A stretch of DNA of 64,000 nt from Zoogloea sp. (GCF_030157465.1 NZ_JAOAUU010000136.1:38839-102838), one strand, 5' to 3'. Shown: positions 1 through 10,760, numbered from the stretch's first letter. Numbers and translations: made by a program. The notes: a model not told the origin generated them from the sequence alone.

Positions 1-1320
1 CCGGCGCCGGTCCCCAACAAGGGCGACAACGCCTGGCTGATGGTGTCCACCGCCTTCGTCATCCTGATGTGTATTCCCGGCCTGGCGCTGTTCTACGGCG
101 GCCTGGTCCGCGCCAAGAACATGCTGTCGGTGTTGTTGCAGGTTTTTGCGGTGTTTTCGCTGATCAGCGTGCTGTGGGTGCTCTACGGCTACTCCATCGC
201 CTTCACCGAGGGCAGCGCCTTCTTCGGCGGTCTCGACAAGGTTTTCCTGAAGGGCATCACGCCGGATTCGGTTGCCGCCACCTTCTCCAAGGGTGTGGTG
301 ATCTCCGAGTTCATCTACGTGGCCTTCCAGGGCGCCTTCGCGGCGATCACCGTGGCCCTGATCCTCGGCGCCTTCGCCGAGCGCATCAAGTTCTCGGCGG
401 TGCTGCTGTTCGCGGTGATCTGGTTCACCTTCAGCTACCTGCCGATCGCTCACATGGTCTGGTACTGGGCTGGCCCGGATGCCTACACCTCCGCGGAAGC
501 GGCCGATGCCGCCAACGCGACGGCCGGCTTCCTGTTCCAGAAGGGCGCCCTCGACTTCGCCGGTGGCACCGTGGTGCACATCAACGCCGCCGTTGCCGGC
601 CTGGTCGGTGCCTTCATGGTTGGCAAGCGGGTGGGCTACGGTCGCGAATCCTTCGCACCGCACAGCCTTACCCTGACCATCGTCGGCGCAGCCCTGCTGT
701 GGGTGGGCTGGTTCGGCTTCAACGCCGGCTCGGCACTCGAAGCCAACGGCGTTGCCGCCCTGGCCTTCGTGAATACCTGGGTGGCTACCGCTGCCGCAGC
801 CTTCTCGTGGATGATGGCCGAATGGATCATCAAGGGTAAGCCGTCCGGCCTGGGTGCAGCGTCCGGTGCAGTGGCAGGCCTTGTTGCGATCACCCCGGCA
901 GCCGGTTTCGTCGGTGTGGCTGGTGCGGTGGCGATGGGCCTGCTGGCCGGCGCCATCTGCCTGTGGGGTGTGAATGGCCTCAAGCGCATGCTGGGTGCCG
1001 ATGACTCCCTCGACGTGTTCGGCGTGCATGGCGTCGGCGGCATCCTCGGTGCCATCCTGACCGGCGTGTTCGCGGCGCCCAGCCTCGGCGGCTCCGGCAT
1101 CTGGGACTACGTGGCCAACAAGGCGGTCGATGCCTACTCGATCGGCGACCAGGTCATCGTCCAGGCTACCGCCGTCGGCATCACCATCGTGTGGTCCGCC
1201 GTGGTTGCCTTCATCGCCTACAAGCTGGTCGACATGTTCATCGGCCTGCGGGTGCCGGAAGATGAAGAGCGCGAAGGCCTCGACATCACCTCCCACGGCG
1301 AAAGCGCCTACCACCAGTAA
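1..1320 (+). CDS. amt: Ammonium transporter Amt (5' end outside window)
   Basis: Inner-membrane ammonium channel of the Amt/Mep/Rh family. The reading frame is open from base 1 (NKGDNAWLMVSTAF is typical of the first helix), so the true start and signal sequence lie upstream; 439 residues are visible. It shows the family FYGGLVRAKN motif after helix 1 and both pore histidines: PIAHMVWYW (His codon at 451-453) and FGVHGVGG (His codon at 1027-1029). The C-terminal cytoplasmic tail ends EREGLDITSHGESAYHQ, the part that contacts GlnK in this family. A glnK gene would be expected just upstream but is not in view. A strong terminator follows. Identification is secure; substrate and GlnK control are family knowledge. 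Confidence 0.96.
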   Translation, partial: PAPVPNKGDNAWLMVSTAFVILMCIPGLALFYGGLVRAKNMLSVLLQVFAVFSLISVLWVLYGYSIAFTEGSAFFGGLDKVFLKGITPDSVAATFSKGVVISEFIYVAFQGAFAAITVALILGAFAERIKFSAVLLFAVIWFTFSYLPIAHMVWYWAGPDAYTSAEAADAANATAGFLFQKGALDFAGGTVVHINAAVAGLVGAFMVGKRVGYGRESFAPHSLTLTIVGAALLWVGWFGFNAGSALEANGVAALAFVNTWVATAAAAFSWMMAEWIIKGKPSGLGAASGAVAGLVAITPAAGFVGVAGAVAMGLLAGAICLWGVNGLKRMLGADDSLDVFGVHGVGGILGAILTGVFAAPSLGGSGIWDYVANKAVDAYSIGDQVIVQATAVGITIVWSAVVAFIAYKLVDMFIGLRVPEDEEREGLDITSHGESAYHQ

Positions 1321-1344
1321 TCCTGGCGGGGCTTTCTCCTGAAG

Positions 1345-1380
1345 CAGAAACGGGCGCCGTGAAGCGCCCGTTTCTGTTTT
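1345..1380 (+). terminator. Rho-independent terminator after amt
   Basis: Perfect 12-bp inverted repeat (cagaaacgggcg, 1345-1356; its complement 1365-1376) with an 8-nt loop, followed by TTTT. It sits 25 bases after the amt stop codon. Confidence 0.9.
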
Positions 1381-1558
1381 GGGGGCCGCCTCCGGCAAAC
1401 ATTTCGGGTGGATCGGGTTTGCGTTGCGGTGCCGGACGCGGGGTGTTCGAGCCCTTGCCGCCGGGCTGCTTTAAACCCTGCCGGCAGGCGGGGTTTTCCT
1501 TCCTCCGGTCGACAAGCGTATATTCGCCCCTCCGCCCACGGCACCCTTTGTCCGACGC

Positions 1559-2674
1559 ATGTCACTCCCCAGCTTCAATCCCGCCGACTACCCCGCCCAG
1601 CTCGCCGAAAAGGTGGTGCGCTACAAGCGCGATTTCGCCGCCTTCGATTTGCCCGAGCCGGCTGTTTTCGAATCGACGCCGCTCAATTACCGCCTGCGCG
1701 CCGAGTTCCGCATGTGGCACGAGGGCGACCGGGTGGATTACGCGATGTTCGACCCCGCGGACCCCAAGCGTGCCATCACCCTCGAGGATTTTCCGCCCGC
1801 CGCCGCCCCCATCGCCGCCGCCATGCCGCGCCTGCGCGCCGGGCTCATGGCCAGCGAGGCGCTCAAGCGCAAGCTTTTTCAGGTGGATTTTCTGGCCACC
1901 CTGAGCGGCGAGCTGATGATCACCCTGATCTATCACCGCCCCCTCGACGACGCCTGGCAGGCTGCCGCCGCCACGCTTGCCGCCGACCTGGGCGTGCAGC
2001 TCATCGGGCGCAGCCGCAAGCAGAAGATCGTGATCGGCCGCGACTGGCTGCTGGAAGAGTTCGAACTCAACGGCCGCCGCCTGCGCTACAAGCAGATCGA
2101 AAACAGCTTCAGCCAGCCCAACGGCGGCGTAAACCGCAAGATGCTGGGCTGGGCCTGCAGCCAGGCCGCCGGTATCGGTGGCGACCTGCTGGAGCTTTAC
2201 TGCGGCAACGGCAATTTCACCATGGCGCTGGCGCCGCAGTTTGGCCGCGTGCTGGCCACCGAAGTCAGCAAACCCTCGGTGGCCGCTGCCGAGTTCAGCC
2301 TCGAAGCCAACGCCATCGACAACGTGACGATGGTGCGCATGTCGTCCGACGAAATCAGTGACGCGCTCGCCGGCGGCCGTGAATACTCGCGCATGCGGGA
2401 CGTGGATCTCGCCGGCTACGCCTTCACGACGCTGTTCGTCGATCCGCCCAGAAGCGGCCTCGACCCCCGCACCGTCGAGCTTGCCCGCGGCTTTGACAAC
2501 ATCCTGTACATCTCCTGCAACCCCCTCACGCTGCAGGAAAACGTCGCCGCGCTGTTCGATACCCACCGGATCGCCGCCGCCGCGGCCTTCGACCAGTTTC
2601 CCTATACCCATCACCTCGAGTGCGGCCTGCTGCTGCAAAAACGCACCGCCAACGCTACCCAGGAGTCAGCATGA
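1559..2674 (+). CDS. trmA: tRNA (uracil-5-)-methyltransferase TrmA
   Basis: SAM-dependent enzyme that methylates U54 of tRNA to ribothymidine in the T-loop. The 371 residues compare with 366 in E. coli. The SAM-binding motif [10 protein letters not shown] lies near residue 211, the DPPRSG motif follows, and the catalytic nucleophile is Cys320 in ISCNPLTL, as in the TrmA/RlmD family. The lack of an N-terminal TRAM or Fe-S cysteine cluster separates it from RlmC/RlmD. Translation starts at ATG 1559. The stop TGA overlaps the ATG of the next gene by four bases (ATGA), suggesting translational coupling to the zinc-ribbon protein. Confidence 0.95.
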   Translation: MSLPSFNPADYPAQLAEKVVRYKRDFAAFDLPEPAVFESTPLNYRLRAEFRMWHEGDRVDYAMFDPADPKRAITLEDFPPAAAPIAAAMPRLRAGLMASEALKRKLFQVDFLATLSGELMITLIYHRPLDDAWQAAAATLAADLGVQLIGRSRKQKIVIGRDWLLEEFELNGRRLRYKQIENSFSQPNGGVNRKMLGWACSQAAGIGGDLLELYCGNGNFTMALAPQFGRVLATEVSKPSVAAAEFSLEANAIDNVTMVRMSSDEISDALAGGREYSRMRDVDLAGYAFTTLFVDPPRSGLDPRTVELARGFDNILYISCNPLTLQENVAALFDTHRIAAAAAFDQFPYTHHLECGLLLQKRTANATQESA

Positions 2675-3000
2675 GTTTGCCCAAGTGCCCCCAGTGTTCG
2701 TCCGAATACACCTATGAAGACGGCGACAACTACGTTTGCCCCGAATGCGCCCACGAGTGGCCGAAAGTCGCCGCGGTCGAAGCGCAGAAGGTTGTGCGCG
2801 ATTCCAACGGCAACGTGCTGCAGGACGGCGACAGCGTCACCGTCATCAAGGATCTGAAGGTCAAGGGCTCGTCGTCGGTGGTCAAGGTCGGCACCAAGGT
2901 CAAGAACATCCGCATCGTCGAAGGCGACCACGACATCGACTGCAAGATCGAAGGCTTCGGCGCCATGCAGCTGAAGTCGGAGTTCGTGAAAAAGGCCTGA
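2671..3000 (+). CDS. yjdM: YjdM/PhnA-family zinc-ribbon protein
   Basis: A 109-residue cytosolic protein. Its N-terminus carries a zinc ribbon with two Cys pairs (CPQC near residue 6 and CPEC near residue 26), followed by the conserved PhnA beta-domain ([15 protein letters not shown], ending LKSEFVKKA). The family was named after alkylphosphonate uptake, but the E. coli member is not needed for phosphonate use, so the role is unknown. I chose the start at 2671 because it overlaps the trmA stop (ATGA) and begins MSLPKCPQC as in homologues. No phosphonate genes lie nearby. Confidence 0.9.
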   Translation: MSLPKCPQCSSEYTYEDGDNYVCPECAHEWPKVAAVEAQKVVRDSNGNVLQDGDSVTVIKDLKVKGSSSVVKVGTKVKNIRIVEGDHDIDCKIEGFGAMQLKSEFVKKA

Positions 3001-3008
3001 GGGCCGCG

Positions 3009-4025
3009 ATGGGCTTTTTCGACTGGTTGCTCGGCTCGGGCGGCGAAGTCTGCCCCGGCAACGAACGGCTCGCAGGCGCGGTCGAGCGGGTCATCGACGC
3101 CACCGACCCGCGCCTCAGGCTGCTCGGCAATGCTCGCGAGCGCTTGTGCCCTGCGGTGACCCGTGCGCTCGATTACGCCGACCGGGTGGCGGCCAGCCTT
3201 CCGCCCTGCATCGAGACCAGCCCGCAAAACTGGGCCCAAAGCCCGGTGCTGCGGGCTTTTTTCGTCCGCCCGCCGGACGTGGCCGAGGCGCTGGCCGGCA
3301 GCCGCGACCTGCATGATTTTCTGGCCTCCACGGCCGGCACGGGGCTTGCCCGGGTGTGCTGCGTGGTGGCCGCGACACGCAGCGAACAAACCGTGCTCGG
3401 CGCCGCGCTGGAAGGCGAAATCCTGCGCCACGATGTCGAGCAGAAAACCGTCAGTTTCCGGCACTTCCGGCTGTTCGGCTTTGCCGCCACCGAAGACGCG
3501 CTGCGCCGGCGCATTGCCGACATTGTTCTTGAAGGGCTGGTGATTGCCGCGCTGCGTGAAGTTGCCGTGCGCCAGCAGCAGGGCGAGCGCCTGGTTTTCT
3601 CGCAACGCTTGCTGGCCGGCCGCCTGCAGCTGCTGGAGCAGAGCCGTGCCGGCCTGGACGCGCTGGAGTGCGATACCTACCACGGCCGCGATATCGACCG
3701 CCTGCGCGGCCAGCTCGACGCCAATGCGGCCGAACTCCACGCGCTCGAATCGGCCGGCAAGGGCCTCGAGGCCACGCTGGCCGGCATCATCCGAACCCTG
3801 GATGACGCCGAATCGGTCATCCACGCCGAGCCGCTGGCGTTTTATCTGGATGCGATGAACATCCTGGTGCCGCCGGATCGCCCGGGCGCGGCCGAGGTTC
3901 CGCTTCTCGAATTTTCCACCGCCACGCCGGGCTCGTCGCGCCGTGTCGCCTTCCTGGCTGCAGTTCCGCGTGACGCGGTGGCCGAGCGCAAGATGGACTT
4001 GAGCGCGGGCATGCGGATGCTGTAG
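3009..4025 (+). CDS. Unrecognised 338-residue cytosolic protein
   Basis: I do not recognise this protein. It starts ATG 3009, only eight bases after yjdM, so it probably belongs to the same transcript. It has no signal peptide or membrane span. The N-terminus MGFFDWLLGSGG is short and hydrophobic. The middle (about residues 60-180) is alpha/beta-looking, with LARVCCVVAATRSEQTVLGAALEGEILRHDV split by turns. Residues about 190-280 are predicted helical and probably coiled coil (LLEQSRAGLDALE, AAELHALESAGKGLEATLAGI). The C-terminus (LEFSTATPGSSRRVAFLAAVPRDAV) is beta-like. Codon use matches the neighbours, and a terminator follows directly, supporting a real gene. Confidence 0.8.
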   Translation: MGFFDWLLGSGGEVCPGNERLAGAVERVIDATDPRLRLLGNARERLCPAVTRALDYADRVAASLPPCIETSPQNWAQSPVLRAFFVRPPDVAEALAGSRDLHDFLASTAGTGLARVCCVVAATRSEQTVLGAALEGEILRHDVEQKTVSFRHFRLFGFAATEDALRRRIADIVLEGLVIAALREVAVRQQQGERLVFSQRLLAGRLQLLEQSRAGLDALECDTYHGRDIDRLRGQLDANAAELHALESAGKGLEATLAGIIRTLDDAESVIHAEPLAFYLDAMNILVPPDRPGAAEVPLLEFSTATPGSSRRVAFLAAVPRDAVAERKMDLSAGMRML

Positions 4026-4060
4026 CGCCGCGGTGCGCCAGCGGGGCGATCCAGAACGAA

Positions 4061-4090
4061 AAAAACCGGCGCGAGGCCGGTTTTTCTTTT
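4061..4090. terminator. Bidirectional terminator between convergent genes
   Basis: Inverted repeat aaaaaccggc (4061-4070), loop gcgag, gccggttttt (4076-4085), with T-rich tails on both strands. It can end the rightward yjdM transcript and the leftward PEP-CTERM gene. Confidence 0.9.
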
Positions 4091-4106
4091 GCTGCGCAGC
4101 GGGCGA

Positions 4107-4913
4107 TCAGGCGTGCTTGCGACGACGGGCGCCCAGCAGGCCGGCCATGCCCAGGCCGAGCAGGGTGAGGCTGGCGGGTTCCGGCACGGCGCTCCGGGCG
4201 GCGTCGAAGTTGGCGATCAGGCTGACCTGGGTGGCGGACAGGCCGGTCCAGTAGGCGCTCGGGTCGGCGATCAGGGCCTGGCCCAGCGCGGTGGCGCTGG
4301 CCACCGAGGCGGTCGGATCGTAGTTGGTGGCGATGTCGTCCGGGCGCACCAGGATCGCAAAGTGGGCGACGGAGATCGACTGGCCGGCGGCGAGGTTCAG
4401 GGTGATGTAGTTGTTGTATTCGCCCGGGGTGATGGCCGCCGAGGTGTTGGCCAGCGTCCAGGCGTTGTTGCCGTTGATCAGGGCCAGCACCGGATCGTAG
4501 GTTTGGCCGGAGCGGCTTTCGTGGCTCACCTTGAGGAAGCCGGTGTTGGTCGTCACGGCTTCCCCGCCGTCGGAGCCGAGGTTGCCGTAGAAGCGGGCCT
4601 GGCCGGAGAGGGCGGCACTGGTGCTGTTGGTGAAGGTGTCGACCCAGCGGTAGGTGTTGGAGCCGGCAAGCAGCTGGACCTGGCGCTGGAGGGTTACGCC
4701 GGCGGGCAGCCCGAAGGGGTAGTAGCCGAAGCCGTCGAAGGCATCAAAGCCGCCGTCCCCAACGTAGCCGAGGGACTGATCGGAGCCGGCGTAGCTGCTG
4801 CCGCCGACGTAGATGTCCGCGGTGGCGACAAAAGGAGCGGCGTTGGCGGACAGGGATGCGAGCCCGAGCAGGCCGGCGACGATGGCGGAAAGGCTGAATT
4901 TCTTGGCGTTCAT
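4107..4913 (-). CDS. PEP-CTERM sorting-domain surface protein (1)
   Basis: Secreted protein of 268 residues. A signal peptide (MNAKKFSLSAIVAGLLGLASLSANA) precedes a beta-rich, Gly/Ser/Asn-rich body. The C-terminus is a textbook PEP-CTERM tail: VPEPASLTLLGLGMAGLLG plus a basic ARRRKHA end. In this family an exosortase (EpsH/XrtA) recognises the Pro-Glu-Pro motif and transmembrane helix and processes the protein during exopolysaccharide or floc formation. No exosortase is in the window. The gene stands alone, with a terminator downstream and a strong sigma-54 promoter match upstream. The function of the body is not recognisable. Confidence 0.9.
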   Translation of the reverse strand: MNAKKFSLSAIVAGLLGLASLSANAAPFVATADIYVGGSSYAGSDQSLGYVGDGGFDAFDGFGYYPFGLPAGVTLQRQVQLLAGSNTYRWVDTFTNSTSAALSGQARFYGNLGSDGGEAVTTNTGFLKVSHESRSGQTYDPVLALINGNNAWTLANTSAAITPGEYNNYITLNLAAGQSISVAHFAILVRPDDIATNYDPTASVASATALGQALIADPSAYWTGLSATQVSLIANFDAARSAVPEPASLTLLGLGMAGLLGARRRKHA

Positions 4914-4973
4914 GTTTTTGCGTTCGGTCAGGAAGGTTGGAAGGGCGGAATCAACTGTCTTGACAGGCTTAAA

Positions 4974-4988
4974 GCAAAGCCTGTGCCA
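4974..4988 (-). promoter_or_regulatory. Sigma-54 (RpoN) promoter for PEP-CTERM gene 1
   Basis: On the minus strand the sequence reads TTGGCACAGGCTTTGCTTT. This is TGGCAC-N5-TTGC with exactly ten bases between the invariant GG (-24) and GC (-12). The expected transcript start is near 4963, giving a leader of about 50 nt before the ATG at 4913. Published work on PEP-CTERM genes in related floc-forming bacteria describes control by RpoN with the PrsK/PrsR two-component system, which fits. An upstream activator site was not identified. Confidence 0.8.
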
Positions 4989-5375
4989 AGTTGTTAAAAA
5001 TGGAAAACTTCCTTTTCCAACAAGGGCTTGGATTTTTATGAAAACCGATTTTTGCGAATTTGAAGAATTTTGTAAAAAGCATCGACTCGGATGCGACGCT
5101 GCGCCCGCGCCGACAACCGCACTGATTCCGCCCGCGCAGTGCGCTCGGTGCCCGCCCGCCGCGATAAAAACCGCACGCTGCGCCGTCGCGGGGGCGTGAT
5201 GTGTTTGGCAGTCGGGTCGCCGGAAAAAAGCCCCCGCCTGGCTTCCTCCGGGGTGAGTGCCGGTATGCCGCTGGCGGCCAGGCTGCGGGCCATGAAAGTG
5301 TCGGAGGTTTTTACAGCGACATATTTCACGGCCATGTTTGATGCGGGCGTGCGTCGCGGCCCGTGGCGCGGACGT
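4989..5375. other. Intergenic region without a convincing gene
   Basis: This is the gap between the sigma-54 promoter and the purU terminator. Bases 4995-5080 are AT-rich compared with the surroundings, the place where an enhancer for the sigma-54 activator would be expected. The rest is GC-rich. A 100-codon frame on the minus strand (5036-5335) has no ribosome binding site and arginine-rich, low-information composition; I do not call it. Confidence 0.6.
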
Positions 5376-5401
5376 AAAAAAACCGGCCCCGCGGGGCCGG
5401 T
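5376..5401 (-). terminator. Terminator after purU
   Basis: Perfect palindrome accggcccc/gcggggccggt (5382-5401). On the minus strand it is followed by a run of seven T (5376-5382), 26 bases after the purU stop. Confidence 0.88.
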
Positions 5402-5426
5402 CCGGATGGCGCCTTGCTGACGTGGT

Positions 5427-6302
5427 CTAGCGGAACACCACCGTCTTGTTGCCATGCACCAGCACCCGGTCTTCCAGGTGGTAGCGCAGGCCGCGGGCCA
5501 GCACCGCCTTTTCGATGTCCTTGCCGTAACGCACCATGTCCTCGACCGAGTCCGAGTGGTCGATGCGGATCACGTCCTGCTCGATGATCGGGCCTTGGTC
5601 CAGGTGTTCGGTGACGTAGTGGCAGGTGGCGCCGATCAGCTTCACGCCGCGTTCGTAGGCCTGGTGGTAGGGCTTGGCGCCCACGAAGCTGGGCAGGAAG
5701 CTGTGGTGGATGTTGATGATCTTGCCGCGATTGGCGGCGCACAGCCCGGGCGACAGGATCTGCATGTAGCGCGCCAGCACCATGGTGTCGCCGTGCACTT
5801 CATTGAAGATGCGCTGGACTTCGCCATAGGCGCGATCCTTGTTGTCGGCAGTGACCGGCACATGATGGAAGGGAATGCCGTGCCACTCGACGAAGCCGCG
5901 GAAGGTGTCGTGGTTCGAGATCACGCAGGGAATCTCGATGTCGAGTTCCTTCGACTGCCAGCGCGCGAGCAGGTCGTAGAGGCAGTGCTCCTGCTTGGAT
6001 ACCAGCACCACGACGCGCTTTTTGACCGCCGAATCGGTGATCTTCCAGTCCATCTCCAGTTCTTCGGCAATGGGGGCGAAGCGTTCGCGGAACTCGGTGA
6101 GCATGAAGGGCAGTGAGTCGGCCCGGATCTCGATGCGCATGAAGTAGCGCCCGCGCTTGTCGGCGTCTACCGCCGGTTCGGCGTGGAGGGCGGTTTCGAG
6201 AATCCAGCCCTTGTGTTCGGCGATGAAGCCCGAAACCTTGGCGACGATGCCCGTGCGGTCTGGGCAGGAGGCGGAGAGGGTGAAGAAGCGTTCGCGGTGC
6301 AT
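5427..6302 (-). CDS. purU: Formyltetrahydrofolate deformylase PurU
   Basis: Hydrolyses 10-formyl-THF to formate and THF, balancing one-carbon pools and feeding formate to PurT-type purine synthesis. The 291 residues comprise an N-terminal ACT domain (about 1-85, starting FFTLSASCPDRTGIVAKVSG) and a C-terminal formyltransferase-fold domain. The catalytic region NIHHSFLPSFVGAKPYHQAY is present, as is the DQGPIIEQDV segment with the catalytic Asp. ATG start at 6302. It lies 68 bases downstream of thrH on the same strand and has its own terminator. Confidence 0.96.
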   Translation of the reverse strand: MHRERFFTLSASCPDRTGIVAKVSGFIAEHKGWILETALHAEPAVDADKRGRYFMRIEIRADSLPFMLTEFRERFAPIAEELEMDWKITDSAVKKRVVVLVSKQEHCLYDLLARWQSKELDIEIPCVISNHDTFRGFVEWHGIPFHHVPVTADNKDRAYGEVQRIFNEVHGDTMVLARYMQILSPGLCAANRGKIINIHHSFLPSFVGAKPYHQAYERGVKLIGATCHYVTEHLDQGPIIEQDVIRIDHSDSVEDMVRYGKDIEKAVLARGLRYHLEDRVLVHGNKTVVFR

Positions 6303-6370
6303 GATGTGTGTCCCGCCAGCCCGCCGGCCCGTGATTCAGGGGCCGGGCCGCGGCCGGCGCTCAGGGGGGA

Positions 6371-6979
6371 TCAGATGCGGGCGGAGGCGGAGCGGATTTC
6401 GCGGGCCAGATCGGCGTATTCGCGAACCACCGGGAACTGCGGGAACTCGGCGATGACGTTGTCCGGGGCACGGAACAGGATGCCGGCGTGGGCTTCCTTG
6501 AGCATCGCGGTGTCGTTGTAGGAGTCGCCGGCGGCGATGGTCTTGAAGTTGATTTCCTTGAAGCGCTGGACGGCTTCCTTCTTCTGGTTGGGCATGCGCA
6601 GGTGGTAGTTCACCAGGTAGCCGTTGGCGTCGGCTTCGAGCTTGTGGCAGAACAGGGTGGGCATGCCGAGCTGCTTCATCAGCGGCATGGCGAATTCGTA
6701 GAAGGTGTCGGACAGGATGATGACCTGGAAATCCTGGCGCAGGGCGTCGAGGAAATCCTTGGCGCCGGGCTCGGGGCCCATTTCGGAGATGACTTTCTGG
6801 ATGTCCGGCAGGCCCAGCTTGTGCTCTTTGAGCAGATCGAGCCGGTACTTCATCAGTTTGTCGTAATCGGGCTCTTCGCGGGTGGTACGGCGCAGTTCGG
6901 GAATGCCGGTGCGCTCCGCGAATTCGATCCAGATTTCGGGGACGAGAACACCTTCGAGGTCGAGACAGACGAGTTGCAC
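6371..6979 (-). CDS. thrH: Phosphoserine phosphatase / homoserine phosphotransferase ThrH
   Basis: HAD-superfamily enzyme that dephosphorylates phosphoserine and, in Pseudomonas, can pass the phosphate to homoserine. The 202 residues match ThrH closely. Motif I is CLDLEGVLVPEIW, where the first Asp is the phospho-acceptor. Motif II is VIILSDTFYEF and motif IV is AAGDSYNDTAML. The start codon is GTG at 6979 (VQLVCLDLEG aligns with the known ThrH N-terminus; there is no ATG upstream that fits). It lies between the ABC-F gene and purU on the same strand. Confidence 0.93.
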   Translation of the reverse strand: MQLVCLDLEGVLVPEIWIEFAERTGIPELRRTTREEPDYDKLMKYRLDLLKEHKLGLPDIQKVISEMGPEPGAKDFLDALRQDFQVIILSDTFYEFAMPLMKQLGMPTLFCHKLEADANGYLVNYHLRMPNQKKEAVQRFKEINFKTIAAGDSYNDTAMLKEAHAGILFRAPDNVIAEFPQFPVVREYADLAREIRSASARI

Positions 6980-7093
6980 GGCAAAAACTCCAGATTACGG
7001 CGGTTGATTTGGCGGAAGGCGGATTCTAGCAAAGAGACGCTGAGCGCTTATGCCGAATCCGTCGCGAATGGTGGCGGGGGCGGCGTGCTGGCC

Positions 7094-9004
<1,911 letters not shown>

Positions 9005-9080
9005 GGCAGCGGGAGGGGGCGGTAAGAGGGCGGAAAATCCGGTATTGTAAGCGGTCCCGTTGCCTCACGCCCTGCGTACC

Positions 9081-9752
9081 ATGCGCCTGCCCCGATTCGC
9101 CCGCCTGAGCGCCCTGTCGCTTGCCTTCCTGTTTAACGGTCTTGTGCTGGGAGCCGACGCTCCCGAGGCCGATCCGGCTGCCGAAATGGCCCGCGCCGCC
9201 ACCATGCGTGACGAGGCTTCGGCCTTGCGGAGCACGGCGGAGGCCCGTTTTTCGGACGAGGAAATCGGCTGTTACGCGCGTTTTCTCGTCAATCGCTGCC
9301 TCGACAAGGCCCGCGAGCGGCGCGTCGTGGAGATTCGCAAGGCCCGTCAGCTGGATCTCGAGGCCGGTCGCATCGAGCTTGCCGACAAGAACCGCCGCTT
9401 TGCCGAACGTCAGGCCGAACAGGCCGAGGTGGCGCCGCAAAAAGCCATCGAGCGCTCCGAGCAGGAGGCCCGCAACCGGGCCGACAGCGAGACGCGCCTG
9501 CGCAACCTGTCGGAAAAGGACGCGGATCGCGTCAAGCGCGAGCAGGATGCGAAGTCCCGTGGGCTGATCGAAGCGGAAGAGCGTCACCGTCACGAGGCCG
9601 CCGAGGCGCAGCGTCGTGCCGACGAAGCCAGCGCGGCCGCCCAGCGCGCCGAGCAGGCCCGGAGCGACCGCGAAGACTACGAAGAGCGGGCACGCAAGGC
9701 GGCGGAAAAAAAGGTCGAGAAAGACCGCAAAGCCGCCGTCATCAAGCCTTGA
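9081..9752 (+). CDS. Secreted coiled-coil protein, unknown function
   Basis: I do not recognise the family. The 223-residue product begins with a signal peptide (MRLPRFARLSALSLAFLFNGLVLGADA) and continues as one long, highly charged, Ala/Glu/Arg-rich helix. Two cysteines lie close together (IGCYARFLVNRCLDKARERRV, split here by a turn near residue 75) and could form a disulfide. The tail is Lys-rich (KKVEKDRKAAVIKP). It resembles short periplasmic coiled-coil proteins of betaproteobacteria. I chose the ATG at 9081 because it starts the signal peptide directly. Confidence 0.82.
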   Translation: MRLPRFARLSALSLAFLFNGLVLGADAPEADPAAEMARAATMRDEASALRSTAEARFSDEEIGCYARFLVNRCLDKARERRVVEIRKARQLDLEAGRIELADKNRRFAERQAEQAEVAPQKAIERSEQEARNRADSETRLRNLSEKDADRVKREQDAKSRGLIEAEERHRHEAAEAQRRADEASAAAQRAEQARSDREDYEERARKAAEKKVEKDRKAAVIKP

Positions 9753-9787
9753 GTGAGGCCTGATCGGGGCATTCCGACCCGGCAACG

Positions 9788-9812
9788 AAAAAGGGCGCCC
9801 CGGGGCGCCCTT
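9788..9812 (-). terminator. Terminator after PEP-CTERM gene 2
   Basis: Inverted repeat aagggcgccc (9791-9800)/gggcgccctt (9803-9812) followed on the minus strand by five T. It may also stop the convergent rightward gene ending at 9752, although the plus-strand T-run is poor. Confidence 0.82.
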
Positions 9813-9833
9813 GCTCATTCAGCCTCGAGCGGA

Positions 9834-10742
9834 TCAGTGCCGGCGGCGCGCCAGGCCGAGCGCGGCCAGGCCCACGCCGACCAGCGACAGGGTGCCGGGC
9901 AGCGGAATCGGGTTGGCCGGGGTGCCGGTGATGCCGAAAACGGCGTTCAGCGGCATCAGGGTGTCGGGCTCGATGTCACCCGGGTCGCCCAGGCTGGCGT
10001 AGATGCTGGCGCACTGGAACGCCGGGTCGACCACCGTGAGCGCCGCGGCTGCGGGCGCCGCGGCAAGGCCGCACAGGCCCGAACCTGAGGGCAGGATGCC
10101 GCGGGCGGTGGTGACCAGGTCGAAGTTGATGGTCATCATGCCGCCGGCGTCGAGAATGCCGAGGTCGCGGCTGATGTTGGTGCCGTTCCAGGCATACCAA
10201 TGCTCCGCGCCCAGCCCTCCGGTGCCTGCGCCGTCGAGCGCCTGGCCGGTCTGAACGACGCTGCCGCTGGCGTCGAGCGTGGCGCCGCTGGCAAAAAGGC
10301 TGGTCGTAGGGCCGTTCACCTTGTTGATGTTCAGGTCGTAGCTGGCCGTGCCGGTGGTGTAGCCATTGATGCTCAACGCGCCGTAGTAGATGAAGAAATT
10401 CATCGTGTACTGGGTGGCGTAGGCGTTGCTGTTGATGATCGACAGGGTGTGATGGAAGGTTGCCGTGCTGTCGAAGTAGCCTTCGCCGTAGGACGAGGAA
10501 CGGTAGGTTCCGTGGCTGTTGCCCCAGGCGTCGGCCGAGGCGTAGTTGCCTGCAAGGTCGACGGACGAGGTGCCGTCACCAACGTAGGAGGTATCCGTGA
10601 TCGGGCCGAATGTGTTGCTGGTGGCGCCGGCGGTGGCCGAGCCCTGAATTTCGAGGGTATCGGCATGGGCCGGCGTGGCCGCCAGCGTGCCCAGGGCCAT
10701 GAGCGAAATGACGAGCGTTTTCATGGCGTTGGTTTTGATCAT
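9834..10742 (-). CDS. PEP-CTERM-like sorting-domain surface protein (2)
   Basis: Secreted protein of about 302 residues. After the signal peptide (MKTLVISLMALGTLAATPAHA) comes a Gly/Ser/Thr/Tyr-rich beta body (YVGDGTSSVDLAGNYASADAW). The sorting tail is PLPGTLSLVGVGLAALG plus LARRRH. This is the variant PEP-CTERM in which Pro-Leu-Pro-Gly replaces Pro-Glu-Pro (VPLPGT type). The start at ATG 10742 (MIKTNAMKTL) follows an AAGGAC ribosome site. Unlike gene 1 it has no visible sigma-54 promoter, but a palindrome lies in its leader. Confidence 0.86.
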   Translation of the reverse strand: MIKTNAMKTLVISLMALGTLAATPAHADTLEIQGSATAGATSNTFGPITDTSYVGDGTSSVDLAGNYASADAWGNSHGTYRSSSYGEGYFDSTATFHHTLSIINSNAYATQYTMNFFIYYGALSINGYTTGTASYDLNINKVNGPTTSLFASGATLDASGSVVQTGQALDGAGTGGLGAEHWYAWNGTNISRDLGILDAGGMMTINFDLVTTARGILPSGSGLCGLAAAPAAAALTVVDPAFQCASIYASLGDPGDIEPDTLMPLNAVFGITGTPANPIPLPGTLSLVGVGLAALGLARRRH

Positions 10743-10760
10743 GGCACTGTCCTTGATGTG

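Noticed and set aside
5036..5335. 100-codon minus-strand frame (MAVKYVAVKTSDTF) between purU and PEP-CTERM gene 1
   Set aside because: Starts well-formed but has no ribosome site and turns into Arg-rich sequence; lies after the purU terminator with no promoter visible.
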